A stretch of DNA of 12,053 nucleotides from JANLUX01 sp031409815. GTDB lineage: Bacteria > Bacteroidota > Bacteroidia > AKYH767-A > OLB10. How positions within the stretch are numbered: position 1 is the first letter of the stretch; each line of letters begins with the position of its first letter. Of this stretch, positions 1 through 6,430 are shown piece by piece. Where the stretch lies: NCBI GenBank assembly GCA_031409815.1, contig JANNXV010000101.1:1-12053 (forward strand). The letters run 5' to 3'. The notes below the pieces were generated by a model that did no database searches, was not told the DNA's origin, and worked only from the letters and a program-made list of their open reading frames with translations. The position numbers and the translations under genes were made by a program.

Positions 1-96
1 ATAGCGGGTGCCGTAAACCGGGTCGAACAGCGGATCTCTGAGGCTGAGAAGCTTGGGTTCCAGGAGATTTACATTTCAAAATTTAACAAGCTTTGA
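1..96 (+). CDS. radA: DNA repair protein RadA, C-terminal end (partial)
   Basis: Frame 1 is open from the first base to a TGA at 94-96 and encodes the last 31 residues of a protein whose start lies outside the window. The stretch AVNRVEQRISEAEKLGFQEI followed by YISKFNK matches the end of the Lon-protease-like domain of RadA (Sms), the RecA-like ATPase that processes branched recombination intermediates. The tail NR.EQRI.EAEKLGF..I is characteristic of Bacteroidota RadA. Nothing of the ATPase or zinc-finger domains is visible. The first 60 bases are about 58% G+C, much higher than the rest of the window, and use G- or C-ending codons such as CGG and GTC. The identification rests on a short tail, so it is likely but not certain. 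Confidence 0.82.
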   Translation: MAGAVNRVEQRISEAEKLGFQEIYISKFNKL

Positions 97-133
97 TTAA
101 AACTATATTGATGATTGAACTGTTATATATAAT

Positions 134-703
134 ATGATTTCATCATTAAGTTTAAAACGGCTGTATTACCCCTTGTTGATGAAGTTTTTACCTAAAACAA
201 AAGTCTCATCTCCTCAGCACTATCAAATGACAAAATCAATTTACGATATCCCTTTAATGGATATTGACGGAAACAAAACTACCCTTGCTCCCTTTAAAGG
301 AAAAAAATTATTGATTGTAAATGTCGCTAGTGAATGTGGTTACACACATCAATACGCACAGTTACAAGAACTATATGATGCTTATCAAGGCAAACTTGTT
401 GTTCTTGGATTTCCTTCCAATAATTTTGGTGCCCAGGAGCCCGGATCAAATAGCACTATCAAATTCTTTTGTACCGAAAATTATAATGTCACATTTCCAC
501 TGTTTGAAAAAACAGATGTGGTTGGCAACAACACTAATCCCTTATATCAGTGGTTGACTAATAAAGAATTAAACGGTTGGAACGAAAAAAAACCAAAATG
601 GAATTTTTATAAATACCTTATTAGTGAAAACGGAGAACTTTTAAATTTCTTTTCTGAAACAGTAAGCCCTTTTGATGAAGGCATTTTAGATAATTTAAAA
701 TAA
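134..703 (+). CDS. Glutathione peroxidase-family thiol peroxidase
   Basis: A 189-residue protein of the glutathione peroxidase family, which reduces hydrogen peroxide and organic or lipid hydroperoxides. Members with Cys, like this one, generally use thioredoxin. The peroxidatic cysteine is C68 in VNVASECGYT. C113 in FFCTENYNVTFP is at the usual place of the resolving cysteine. W156-N157 in WNF supply two further members of the catalytic tetrad. The FPCNQFG..QEP motif reads FPSNNFGAQEP (93-103), so the tetrad glutamine is asparagine (N97). The family domain begins near residue 34 (SIYDIPLMDIDG). The first 31 residues are basic and hydrophobic (KRLYYPLLMKFL) and may be a weak membrane anchor or an over-extended start. 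In-frame ATGs at 179 and 227 are alternatives, and none has a clear ribosome site. The stop is 3 bases before the next gene, suggesting co-transcription. Confidence 0.9.
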   Translation: MISSLSLKRLYYPLLMKFLPKTKVSSPQHYQMTKSIYDIPLMDIDGNKTTLAPFKGKKLLIVNVASECGYTHQYAQLQELYDAYQGKLVVLGFPSNNFGAQEPGSNSTIKFFCTENYNVTFPLFEKTDVVGNNTNPLYQWLTNKELNGWNEKKPKWNFYKYLISENGELLNFFSETVSPFDEGILDNLK

Positions 704-706
704 GCT

Positions 707-1612
707 TTGAAAAAAATAATTGAAATACAGCATCTGGTTAAAGACTATGGTTCATTTAGAGCAGTAGATGATTTATCAATGGATGTGTTTCAAGGAGACG
801 TATTTGGTTTTCTGGGCCCAAACGGTGCTGGAAAAAGTACAACTATAAGAATGTTGCTTACACTGATTAAACCAACATCAGGCAGTATCAATTTATTTGG
901 AAAAAATTTACAAAAAAATCGAAGTGAAATTTTACGCAATATCGGATGCATTGTTGAGAAACCGGATTTCTATAATTATCTGAGCGGTGAACAAAACCTC
1001 AAAATATTTGCGCAGCTTTCAGGAGTTTCTGCAACAAAAAAAAGAATAGAAGAATTATTTGAATTGGTTGGCCTGAAGGGACGAGAAAAAGATAAAGTAA
1101 AAGCCTATTCTCATGGAATGAAACAAAGATTAGGTTTGGCACAAACGCTAATTCACAATCCGCCACTGATTGTTTTGGATGAACCCACCACTGGCCTCGA
1201 CCCTCAAGGAATTATTGATATCCGCAATCTTATAAATCATCTTAGTAAAGACAGGGGCATCACCGTTTTTCTTTCTTCCCATATATTATCCGAGATTGAA
1301 TTGATAGCTACCCGAATGGCAATTATCAATAAAGGAAAAACAATTGTTCAAGGGTCAGTTAAAGAGTTGTTAAACGCTGATGAGTTGATAGTGATGCTAA
1401 ACGTAAATGATTTACAACGTGCTACCGACATTGCTAAACAAGAACATTTTGAAATTATTTCAACAGAATTAAGTAACAACCAATTATCCGTGCATTTGAA
1501 CAAAGAACAAATTCCGGTGTTGAATAAAAAACTGATTGACAATAATATTGCAGTGTATTCGATGGAGAGTAAAAGAAAACTTGAGGATTATTTCTTACGA
1601 CTGGTAAACTGA
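707..1612 (+). CDS. ABC transporter ATP-binding protein (ABC-2 exporter type)
   Basis: A 301-residue cytoplasmic ATPase subunit of an ABC-2 type exporter (CcmA/NatA/BcrA-like group), expected to power the permease encoded next. Walker A is GPNGAGKST (37-45), the signature loop is YSHGMKQRLG (134-143), Walker B with the catalytic Glu is LIVLDEP (E159), and the H-loop histidine is H192 in SSHILSE. The Q-loop region reads CIVEKPDFY (81-89) with Glu where many ABC proteins have Gln, which is common in BcrA-like members. The last 90 residues form an accessory domain ending in KLEDYFLRLV, typical of the group. It starts with TTG at 707; this gives the standard N-terminus MKKIIEIQHLVKDYG, and no in-frame ATG precedes the domain. 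Its TGA overlaps the next ATG by one base (TGATG), indicating translational coupling. The substrate cannot be read from the sequence. Confidence 0.93.
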   Translation: MKKIIEIQHLVKDYGSFRAVDDLSMDVFQGDVFGFLGPNGAGKSTTIRMLLTLIKPTSGSINLFGKNLQKNRSEILRNIGCIVEKPDFYNYLSGEQNLKIFAQLSGVSATKKRIEELFELVGLKGREKDKVKAYSHGMKQRLGLAQTLIHNPPLIVLDEPTTGLDPQGIIDIRNLINHLSKDRGITVFLSSHILSEIELIATRMAIINKGKTIVQGSVKELLNADELIVMLNVNDLQRATDIAKQEHFEIISTELSNNQLSVHLNKEQIPVLNKKLIDNNIAVYSMESKRKLEDYFLRLVN

Positions 1613-2454
1613 TGAACTGGAATTTATTTAAAACAGAATTATTCAAAATTTTTGCCAAACCAAGAAGCTACATAGGTTTTGTTGCAATTGCTGTTATTGT
1701 AGCGCTGATTCAAATTGCCATGTACCTTGACGGCAAAATGTATATTGAATTTTTTACCAATTCATTGGAACAAACATTTAACATTTCAGGCAATATGCTG
1801 AATGGGAATTTGGTAACGTCCATTATTCTGCAAACATTGGTAATTCAAATTCCATTATTGGTAGCATTGGTAACTGGTGATTTAATAAGTGGCGAGTCCG
1901 CCATGGGTACCATTCGTTTGCTTGCATCAAAACCAATCTCACGTACTTCTATTGTGCTTTCTAAATTTGCAGCCGGTTCAGTGTACACATTTGCTTTACT
2001 TTTCTTTCTTGGATTGGTTTCATTAGGAGTTGGATTATTAATTTTTGGACCAGGCGATTTGGTGGTTGTTAAAAGTGAAGAGATAGTAATTCTTCAGGGC
2101 CAAGATACGCTTTGGAGATTTATTTGTGCTTTACTAATTGCATTTCTGAGTATGACTGTTATTGCCGCTTTCTCGTTATGCTTATCCTGTTACGCTGATA
2201 ATTCTATCGGTCCAATAATAACAACGATGGCCGTAGTCATCTTGTTCACCATTATAGGCACAATGGATATTCCGTTGTTCGATAAAATAAAACCATTTCT
2301 ATTTACTACACATATGGTTATCTGGCGTAATTTTTTTGACAACCCACTGCCTGTTGAACAAATAAAAACATCTATTACAGTACTTACGGTGCATGTTTTT
2401 TTATTTCTAGGGATTAGTATCTGGCATTTTAATAAAAAAGATATTCTTAGCTGA
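1612..2454 (+). CDS. ABC-2 type transporter permease
   Basis: A 280-residue inner-membrane protein with six predicted membrane segments at about 20-38, 68-88, 122-146, 170-193, 198-219 and 254-272. The conserved cytoplasmic element after the second segment, GDLISGESAMGTIRLLASKP followed by ISRTSIVLSK (89-118), is the coupling region seen in ABC-2 permeases (compare GE...GTLR.LLS.PISR). It is the membrane partner of the ATPase just upstream, with which it shares a one-base TGATG overlap. A single permease gene suggests that the transporter works as a homodimer. Its own stop overlaps the start of the LolA-like gene in the same way. The family is firm. The cargo is unknown; candidates in this group range from peptides and antibiotics to envelope lipids. 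Confidence 0.92.
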   Translation: MNWNLFKTELFKIFAKPRSYIGFVAIAVIVALIQIAMYLDGKMYIEFFTNSLEQTFNISGNMLNGNLVTSIILQTLVIQIPLLVALVTGDLISGESAMGTIRLLASKPISRTSIVLSKFAAGSVYTFALLFFLGLVSLGVGLLIFGPGDLVVVKSEEIVILQGQDTLWRFICALLIAFLSMTVIAAFSLCLSCYADNSIGPIITTMAVVILFTIIGTMDIPLFDKIKPFLFTTHMVIWRNFFDNPLPVEQIKTSITVLTVHVFLFLGISIWHFNKKDILS

Positions 2455-3116
2455 TGAAAAATATATTGGTTTTACTTTTCATTTTTTCAATGGCAGATTT
2501 AACATATGCTCAGGAAAAAGATGCAAAAACACTAATTAAAAAAGTTATTGAAAAATTTAATAAAGTACAATCTTATGAAGCGGATGCAGTAATTGACACA
2601 AAAATATCCTTCTTAAATATTTTACCACAAAAAGCTCATTTATCCTTTAGGCAACCCGATATTTTTAAAGTAAAATCAACAGGGATTGCTTTAATGCCAA
2701 AACAAAGTTTTGACAACATTTATTCGGTACTCCGCAAAAATGAAAGCTATGATGCTTTCATAACCGGAAACGAAAAATTAGTTTCGGGTAACACGACAAT
2801 CATCAATGTAATTCCAAATACAGATACAACAGATTTAATTCTTGCAAAGCTTTGGGTGGATGAACAGGAAAATATTATTCGCAAAGCACAACTCACTACC
2901 CGAACCAATGGAACAATATTGATTGAATACGAACACAAAAATTATATTCAATATGCGCTGCCAGATAAAGTGACTTTTACTGTGGATATTAAAAAGTTTA
3001 AAATCCCAAAAGCAATTGCTGCTGATATTAATTCACCAGTGAAACCAACTGATAAAACCAAAGAAGAAAAAAAGGGAAAAATCATTATTACAATAAAGAA
3101 TTATAAGATTAATTAA
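2454..3116 (+). CDS. Secreted LolA/LolB-fold-like protein (outer-membrane lipoprotein-sorting family)
   Basis: A 220-residue exported protein. Residues 1-19 form a signal peptide (MKNILVLLFIFSMADLTYA, then QEKD), so the mature protein is periplasmic. The mature N-terminus, AKTLIKKVIEKFNKVQSYEA followed by DAVIDTKIS, and the run of amphipathic strands with K-rich edges (LSFRQPDIFKVKS, LAKLWVDEQENIIRKAQL, VTFTVDI) resemble the COG2834 LolA/LolB/RseB half-barrel fold, which binds lipid or acyl chains. Residues 197-214 are a Lys/Thr-rich stretch before a final strand. It is translationally coupled (TGATG) to the permease, so it probably acts with the exporter, for example by receiving or delivering a hydrophobic cargo on the periplasmic side. 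The fold assignment is from pattern and is moderately sure. The functional link is inference. It is followed by a hairpin spacer. Confidence 0.7.
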   Translation: MKNILVLLFIFSMADLTYAQEKDAKTLIKKVIEKFNKVQSYEADAVIDTKISFLNILPQKAHLSFRQPDIFKVKSTGIALMPKQSFDNIYSVLRKNESYDAFITGNEKLVSGNTTIINVIPNTDTTDLILAKLWVDEQENIIRKAQLTTRTNGTILIEYEHKNYIQYALPDKVTFTVDIKKFKIPKAIAADINSPVKPTDKTKEEKKGKIIITIKNYKIN

Positions 3117-3122
3117 AAAAAA

Positions 3123-3169
3123 GAAAGCCCTATTCTGAACCCGATACTTCGGGACAGAACGGAGCTTTC
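3123..3169 (-). terminator. Long hairpin with T8 tract on the minus strand
   Basis: Three nested arms fold on the same axis: GAAAGC (3123-3128) with GCTTTC (3164-3169), TTCTG (3133-3137) with CAGAA (3155-3159), and CCCGA (3140-3144) with TCGGG (3149-3153), closed by the loop TACT. Plus-strand bases 3115-3122 are eight A's, so a minus-strand transcript would have eight U's directly after the hairpin, the classical intrinsic terminator form. It would end transcription from the DUF4440 gene (3236-3745). It may also stop the plus-strand operon, whose last stop codon is at 3114-3116. Confidence 0.65.
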
Positions 3170-3207
3170 ACACCTGACCTACTACAACAAACTATTCTTA
3201 CTCTTAC

Positions 3208-3232
3208 GTGGTTGTGTGTCCCCACCAACCAC
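3208..3232 (+). terminator. Second hairpin in the convergent spacer
   Basis: A perfect 7-bp stem, GTGGTTG (3208-3214) with CAACCAC (3226-3232), and an 11-base loop, followed on the plus strand by TCTTTATTTCT. It lies 4 bases beyond the stop of the minus-strand DUF4440 gene and about 90 bases after the LolA-like gene. It could help terminate plus-strand transcription or stabilise the 3' end of the minus-strand mRNA. The T-tract is imperfect, so this is a moderate-to-weak call. Confidence 0.4.
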
Positions 3233-3235
3233 TCT

Positions 3236-3745
3236 TTATTTCTCAGCCGAATTAATTGGTGCTTCAGTTTCACTTAGCGCCACTTCATTATTCGTGCTGT
3301 TCAACTGAATTTTATATCCCCAGTCTGATTGACGCTTCCACACCATTACAACATCTGAAGTGTAAGTAGTTTCCTTTCCGTCTTTCACACAAGTGAATGT
3401 CCACTTGCTCAATTGATAAACCATTTTACCGCTACCACCAAGTTCGGTTATTTCGCTGGTAAAATTTTTGCATCGAGAAAAATTATACCAGTAATCAGCA
3501 ATGGCTTTGCGACCATGTATTTTCTGTCCGCCAGGTACAATAATCGTTGCTTCGTCAGCATAAAGATCTACCACCTTGCTCATGTCATTTGCCTTGATGT
3601 CATTCTCCATTTGCTTGTTTAATTTTTCGATGTCGCTGCGAACATCATTAGGCACTTCGGTGCTTTGTGCGAATGTAAATGCAGGAGCTATTAATAATGC
3701 TACTAATGCAACTGTTTTGTTTATTTTATTTATGATTGTTTTCAT
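3236..3745 (-). CDS. Secreted NTF2-like / DUF4440 (SnoaL-like) protein
   Basis: A 169-residue protein with a clear signal peptide (1-26, hydrophobic core TVALVALLIAPAFTFA, then QST), so probably periplasmic. Residues 34-140 fit the NTF2-like cone fold of the DUF4440/SnoaL-like group: a first helix (DIEKLNKQMENDIKANDMSK), the DLYADEATIIVPGG strand-turn, HGRKAIADYW, a long curved sheet (GKMVYQLSKWTFTC) and VVMVWKRQSDWGYKI. Such domains act as small-molecule binding pockets, lyases/isomerases or plain scaffolds. No catalytic set can be assigned here, so no reaction is proposed. The gene stands alone: 316 bases separate it from the upstream PspC gene on the same strand. I found no TAnnTTTG promoter match in that spacer. 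A strong terminator-like hairpin follows it. Confidence 0.82.
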   Translation of the reverse strand: MKTIINKINKTVALVALLIAPAFTFAQSTEVPNDVRSDIEKLNKQMENDIKANDMSKVVDLYADEATIIVPGGQKIHGRKAIADYWYNFSRCKNFTSEITELGGSGKMVYQLSKWTFTCVKDGKETTYTSDVVMVWKRQSDWGYKIQLNSTNNEVALSETEAPINSAEK

Positions 3746-3975
3746 TTTGTCTTTTGTTTTAATACTGTTTGAATTTGAAATTTGAGACCGTCCTTATGGA
3801 TCGGAATTAATAGTTTTTTTTGGGCTTGTTTGTAATTTTACTGGTATTGTTACTAACTGAATTGGGCTTGTTTTATTCTTTACTAAATCGCGATTTTATT
3901 GGTAAGACGCACTGCTTGTTTTAATTGTTACAGCAGGTTTTAAATTATTTTGTTAAATTGTTGTTAAGATTTATA
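3746..3975. other. AT-rich spacer upstream of the DUF4440 gene
   Basis: No convincing reading frame or RNA gene was found. It should hold the promoter of the minus-strand DUF4440 gene, but neither strand offers a clean TTG-N19-21-TAnnTTTG match. Visible structure: a near-direct repeat beginning TTGGGCTTGTTT at 3820-3831 and again at 3862-3873 (42 bases apart, both continuing into a related TTTACT ending); a perfect 12-base palindrome AAATCGCGATTT at 3885-3896; and a small bulged hairpin, CCGTCC with GGATCGG, around 3788-3804. Any of these could be an operator. None can be assigned. Confidence 0.4.
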
Positions 3976-4055
3976 TTGTCATGCTGAACTTGTTTCAGCA
4001 TCTTTCTAGATGGACACTGAACTGTAGGGATGCTGAAACAAGTTCAGCATGACAA
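3976..4055. repeat. REP-like paired palindromic element, copy 1
   Basis: Two perfectly complementary 27-base arms (3976-4002 and 4029-4055) flank a 26-base loop. Each arm also contains its own palindrome: ATGCTGAA, loop CTTGT, TTCAGCAT (3981-4001), and the inverse at 4030-4050. This is the form of a BIME-like pair of REP units in opposite orientation. It starts 6 bases beyond the stop of the PspC gene (minus strand), so it can act as a transcript-end hairpin there. A related pair lies at 7154-7217. No REP-associated tyrosine transposase is present in this window. Confidence 0.85.
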
Positions 4056-4061
4056 CACTAC

Positions 4062-5816
4062 TTATTTCCTTTTCTCTTTTGCATCAATCACTACACCATT
4101 CTCATCGATGTGAATTTTTACATCTTTATCATCCCAGTTGATAGTGTCGTTATCGGCATCTAAACTCACATCCTTTCCGTTTACGTGAATTTTAACATGC
4201 TCATTTCTATTCTTGCCATCGTTATCATCTAAGTTGCAACCGATACATTCTAATCCACGATCCGTCATTGTCCAGGTATATCCAACCATATCGCCATCAT
4301 AAGTATCTGTTACGTTTTTAATATCGTAAAACACTCTGTCTGTTTCGCTTCCAAGATGAACACTTTTACCAACCGGAACTTTTAATACCAATTGAATTTT
4401 TTGATCACGAAATTTTGACTGTGGGGCGAGTAAAAAGTTTTCATCAACTTTTAATACTGAATCGGTCTGGACTATTTCATAAGAAATTTCGCGCGCATTT
4501 TCTTGTGCATTCCTACGATTGCTTCCACGTGACGAAATAATTTTTACTAATTCAAATTTATCTCCATCTGCTTTTACTACATCCAACTTCACGCTACCAA
4601 TACGGATGGTATCACCTTCTTCATATGCTGAGATATCAGAATCAATATCAATATTCCATTCACCATCATAATAGTGGTCGTCACGATAAGAGTGTGGATG
4701 CAAAAGTTGCAGATACATGGTGTTGCCGGCTGGTTGTGCAATCGGAATTTCTGTTCTGCGAGATTCTTTCGCTTTGTAATCTTTAGAAATCACTGCAATT
4801 GAGATGAATAATAAAATCCAACCTATTCCCCACAATATACCGGCTGTTGCATTTAGAAATCTATTTTCTGATTTTGCATTTACAAATAACCTAACAATCT
4901 TATACAACAAAACTATGATGGGTACACCAAGAAATAAAATTGCTGTGGTAATCACTAACCATTGTTGTGACCCAGACAGAAACAAGTGCGATAGATTGGC
5001 TGGCATGCTTCCCCAATGTGCTACTCCTGCCACACCCAGTGAAACCACAAACAATGCTATCAATGTTCCTATTAAAGCAATCATCAATATAAAGGCAATT
5101 ATTTTAAAGAATACTTTAAATGCACCTACTATAATATGTCCCAGCATTTCGAAGAAACGACTTACAGCACTTCCACTTCTACGTGTTGCGTCTCGAAAAC
5201 CACCATTATTGAATTTGCTTTTTACATCTTCAAATTCATCCTGAATAGTTTTTTTAATGTTGTCAATATTTACCGGTTGCCCTTTCATCTCCAACTTATC
5301 CGTTGTGGATTGAGCCTTTGGTATGATAATGAGCAACAATAAATACAATAGGAATCCTGTTCCAAACACAAACAAAGCGATAGCAAATCCAAGTCGAATC
5401 CACACTGGGTCGCAACCAAGATAGTGTGCGATACCGCTGCAAACTCCACCAATTACCTTATCATCAGGGTCGCGGAATAATCTGCGATAGCTTCTTCCTG
5501 AATTCGTGGTTGAATAACTAGAAAACGGCTCTGAAGCCTTTTCTTCAGCATTTTCTCCTGCCACCTGATCAGGGCGACCCATCGTGTTGATTACGTGTTC
5601 CACATCATCATCAACCACCACTTGCCTGTTGGTACCAATTCGCTCGGTAAACATTTCTGCAATGCGCGATTCAATGTCCTGAATGATTTCATCACGACCA
5701 TCCGAAGTAGTGAAGTATCCTCTTATGGCTTCGAGGTATTTTTTTAATTTTTCATAGGCGTGCTCTTCTATATGGAACACCATACCTCCTATGTTTACTG
5801 TTACCGTCTTATTCAT
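4062..5816 (-). CDS. PspC-domain multi-pass membrane protein
   Basis: A 584-residue protein. Residues 1-90 form a soluble N-terminal domain (MNKTVTVNIGGMVFHIEEHA and a helical DEIIQDIESRIAEMF segment) seen in Bacteroidota PspC proteins. Residues 110-168 are the PspC domain, with RRLFRDPDDKVIGGVCSGIA and HYLGCDPVWIRL followed by a membrane segment (142-165). Further membrane segments lie at about 227-262 (probably two), 286-308 and 325-344. Residues 365-584 form a hydrophilic, strand-rich, Asp-rich domain that is probably extracytoplasmic. It ends with a doubled VKIH unit (VKIHVNGKDV, VKIHIDENGV). PspC proteins sense or respond to envelope stress in the phage-shock response of other bacteria; PspA/PspB are not in this window. 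The start lies inside the end of padR (8-base overlap), so translation is coupled and expression should follow PadR control. Confidence 0.88.
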   Translation of the reverse strand: MNKTVTVNIGGMVFHIEEHAYEKLKKYLEAIRGYFTTSDGRDEIIQDIESRIAEMFTERIGTNRQVVVDDDVEHVINTMGRPDQVAGENAEEKASEPFSSYSTTNSGRSYRRLFRDPDDKVIGGVCSGIAHYLGCDPVWIRLGFAIALFVFGTGFLLYLLLLIIIPKAQSTTDKLEMKGQPVNIDNIKKTIQDEFEDVKSKFNNGGFRDATRRSGSAVSRFFEMLGHIIVGAFKVFFKIIAFILMIALIGTLIALFVVSLGVAGVAHWGSMPANLSHLFLSGSQQWLVITTAILFLGVPIIVLLYKIVRLFVNAKSENRFLNATAGILWGIGWILLFISIAVISKDYKAKESRRTEIPIAQPAGNTMYLQLLHPHSYRDDHYYDGEWNIDIDSDISAYEEGDTIRIGSVKLDVVKADGDKFELVKIISSRGSNRRNAQENAREISYEIVQTDSVLKVDENFLLAPQSKFRDQKIQLVLKVPVGKSVHLGSETDRVFYDIKNVTDTYDGDMVGYTWTMTDRGLECIGCNLDDNDGKNRNEHVKIHVNGKDVSLDADNDTINWDDKDVKIHIDENGVVIDAKEKRK

Positions 5817-6153
5817 TGTTTGAAGTTTTTAAGGTGGTTTTGTTTACAGCTTCCACCAGTTCATTCCAGGTGTTGCGTAGTTCGTTTGTGAATTGTTCTC
5901 CAATCGGAGTAAGTGTATAATACTTGCGTGGCGGTCCGCCTGTTGACTCCTTCCAGGTGTAGGAGAGCAGACCTTGGTTTTTGAGACGTGTGAGCAGCGG
6001 ATACAAGGTACCCTCCACCACCATCAGTTTGGCTTCCTTCATTCGCGCAATAATATCGGAAGGATAAACTTCCCCCTGCGCTATGATACTCAGGATGCAA
6101 AACTCCAAAACGCCTTTACGCATTTGTGCCTGGGTGTTTTCGACATTGCTCAT
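5809..6153 (-). CDS. PadR-family transcriptional repressor
   Basis: A 114-residue winged-helix DNA-binding protein of the PadR family, at the usual length for the short (one-domain-plus-helix) subgroup. Residues 11-88 carry the diagnostic pattern: MRKGVLEFCILSIIAQGEVY, the recognition helix region VVEGTLYPLLTRLKNQGLL (45-63), and the wing with GGPPRKYYTLTPIGEQF (72-88). The last 25 residues form the dimerisation helix. PadR proteins repress nearby operons and release DNA on ligand or stress signals; here the obvious targets are its own promoter and the co-transcribed PspC gene. An 8+5+8 inverted repeat overlapping the promoter -33 element lies 133-153 bases upstream of the start. The stop codon falls inside the start of the PspC gene. 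The family is very clear; the signal sensed is unknown. Confidence 0.94.
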   Translation of the reverse strand: MSNVENTQAQMRKGVLEFCILSIIAQGEVYPSDIIARMKEAKLMVVEGTLYPLLTRLKNQGLLSYTWKESTGGPPRKYYTLTPIGEQFTNELRNTWNELVEAVNKTTLKTSNNE

Positions 6154-6264
6154 TTTTTATTTTTTGTTTTTGATAGTCCTTTTGTCTTTTCTCATCATTT
6201 GGTTAACAAGCCCTTGTAACACCTTTTGATTTTGCTTTGACAAAGTATAAACTACTTGGTGGTG

Positions 6265-6296
6265 CAAATATATATCTTTAACCATGTACTATGCAA
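6265..6296 (-). promoter_or_regulatory. Promoter of the padR-PspC operon
   Basis: Read on the minus strand, TTG (6296-6294), a 21-base spacer and TATATTTG (6272-6265) match the Bacteroidota TTG/TAnnTTTG promoter. Transcription would start near 6258, leaving about 105 bases of leader before the padR ATG. Confidence 0.6.
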
Positions 6297-6306
6297 CACA
6301 TAGTAC
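6286..6306. promoter_or_regulatory. Putative PadR operator
   Basis: A perfect inverted repeat, GTACTATG (6286-6293) and CATAGTAC (6299-6306), separated by CAACA. Arm length and 13-base centre-to-centre spacing suit a winged-helix dimer such as PadR. The central CAACA contains the TTG of the padR -33 element on the minus strand, so a bound repressor would block the polymerase. The assignment to PadR is by position and symmetry only. Confidence 0.6.
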
Positions 6307-6390
6307 TAATATTTTTTGATATATATGCTAAATCATTGATTTGCAGTAATTAAATTTTTACTCAATAGTGATTGATTGGATTAAATAGTT

Positions 6391-6398
6391 TAAGTTTG
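6391..6398 (+). promoter_or_regulatory. Putative -7 element for the methyltransferase gene
   Basis: TAAGTTTG matches TAnnTTTG exactly, 33 bases before the ATG at 6431. The matching -33 is weak: the nearest TTG (6372-6374) gives only a 16-base spacer. Transcription would begin near 6405. Confidence 0.4.
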
Positions 6399-6430
6399 TT
6401 ACACCAAATCTATATTGAAGATGATGTTTT

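Noticed and set aside
128..133. TATAAT just before the peroxidase ATG
   Set aside because: It abuts the start codon, no suitable upstream element is seen, and the window's other promoters follow TTG/TAnnTTTG instead of the sigma70 form.
3788..3804. CCGTCC / GGATCGG hairpin as a riboswitch or leader structure
   Set aside because: Short, bulged and isolated; it matches no riboswitch layout that I can recognise.
4804..5244. 146-codon plus-strand open frame inside the PspC gene
   Set aside because: It lies wholly antisense to a well-supported gene, and its sequence shows no domain pattern; it mirrors the membrane-coding region.
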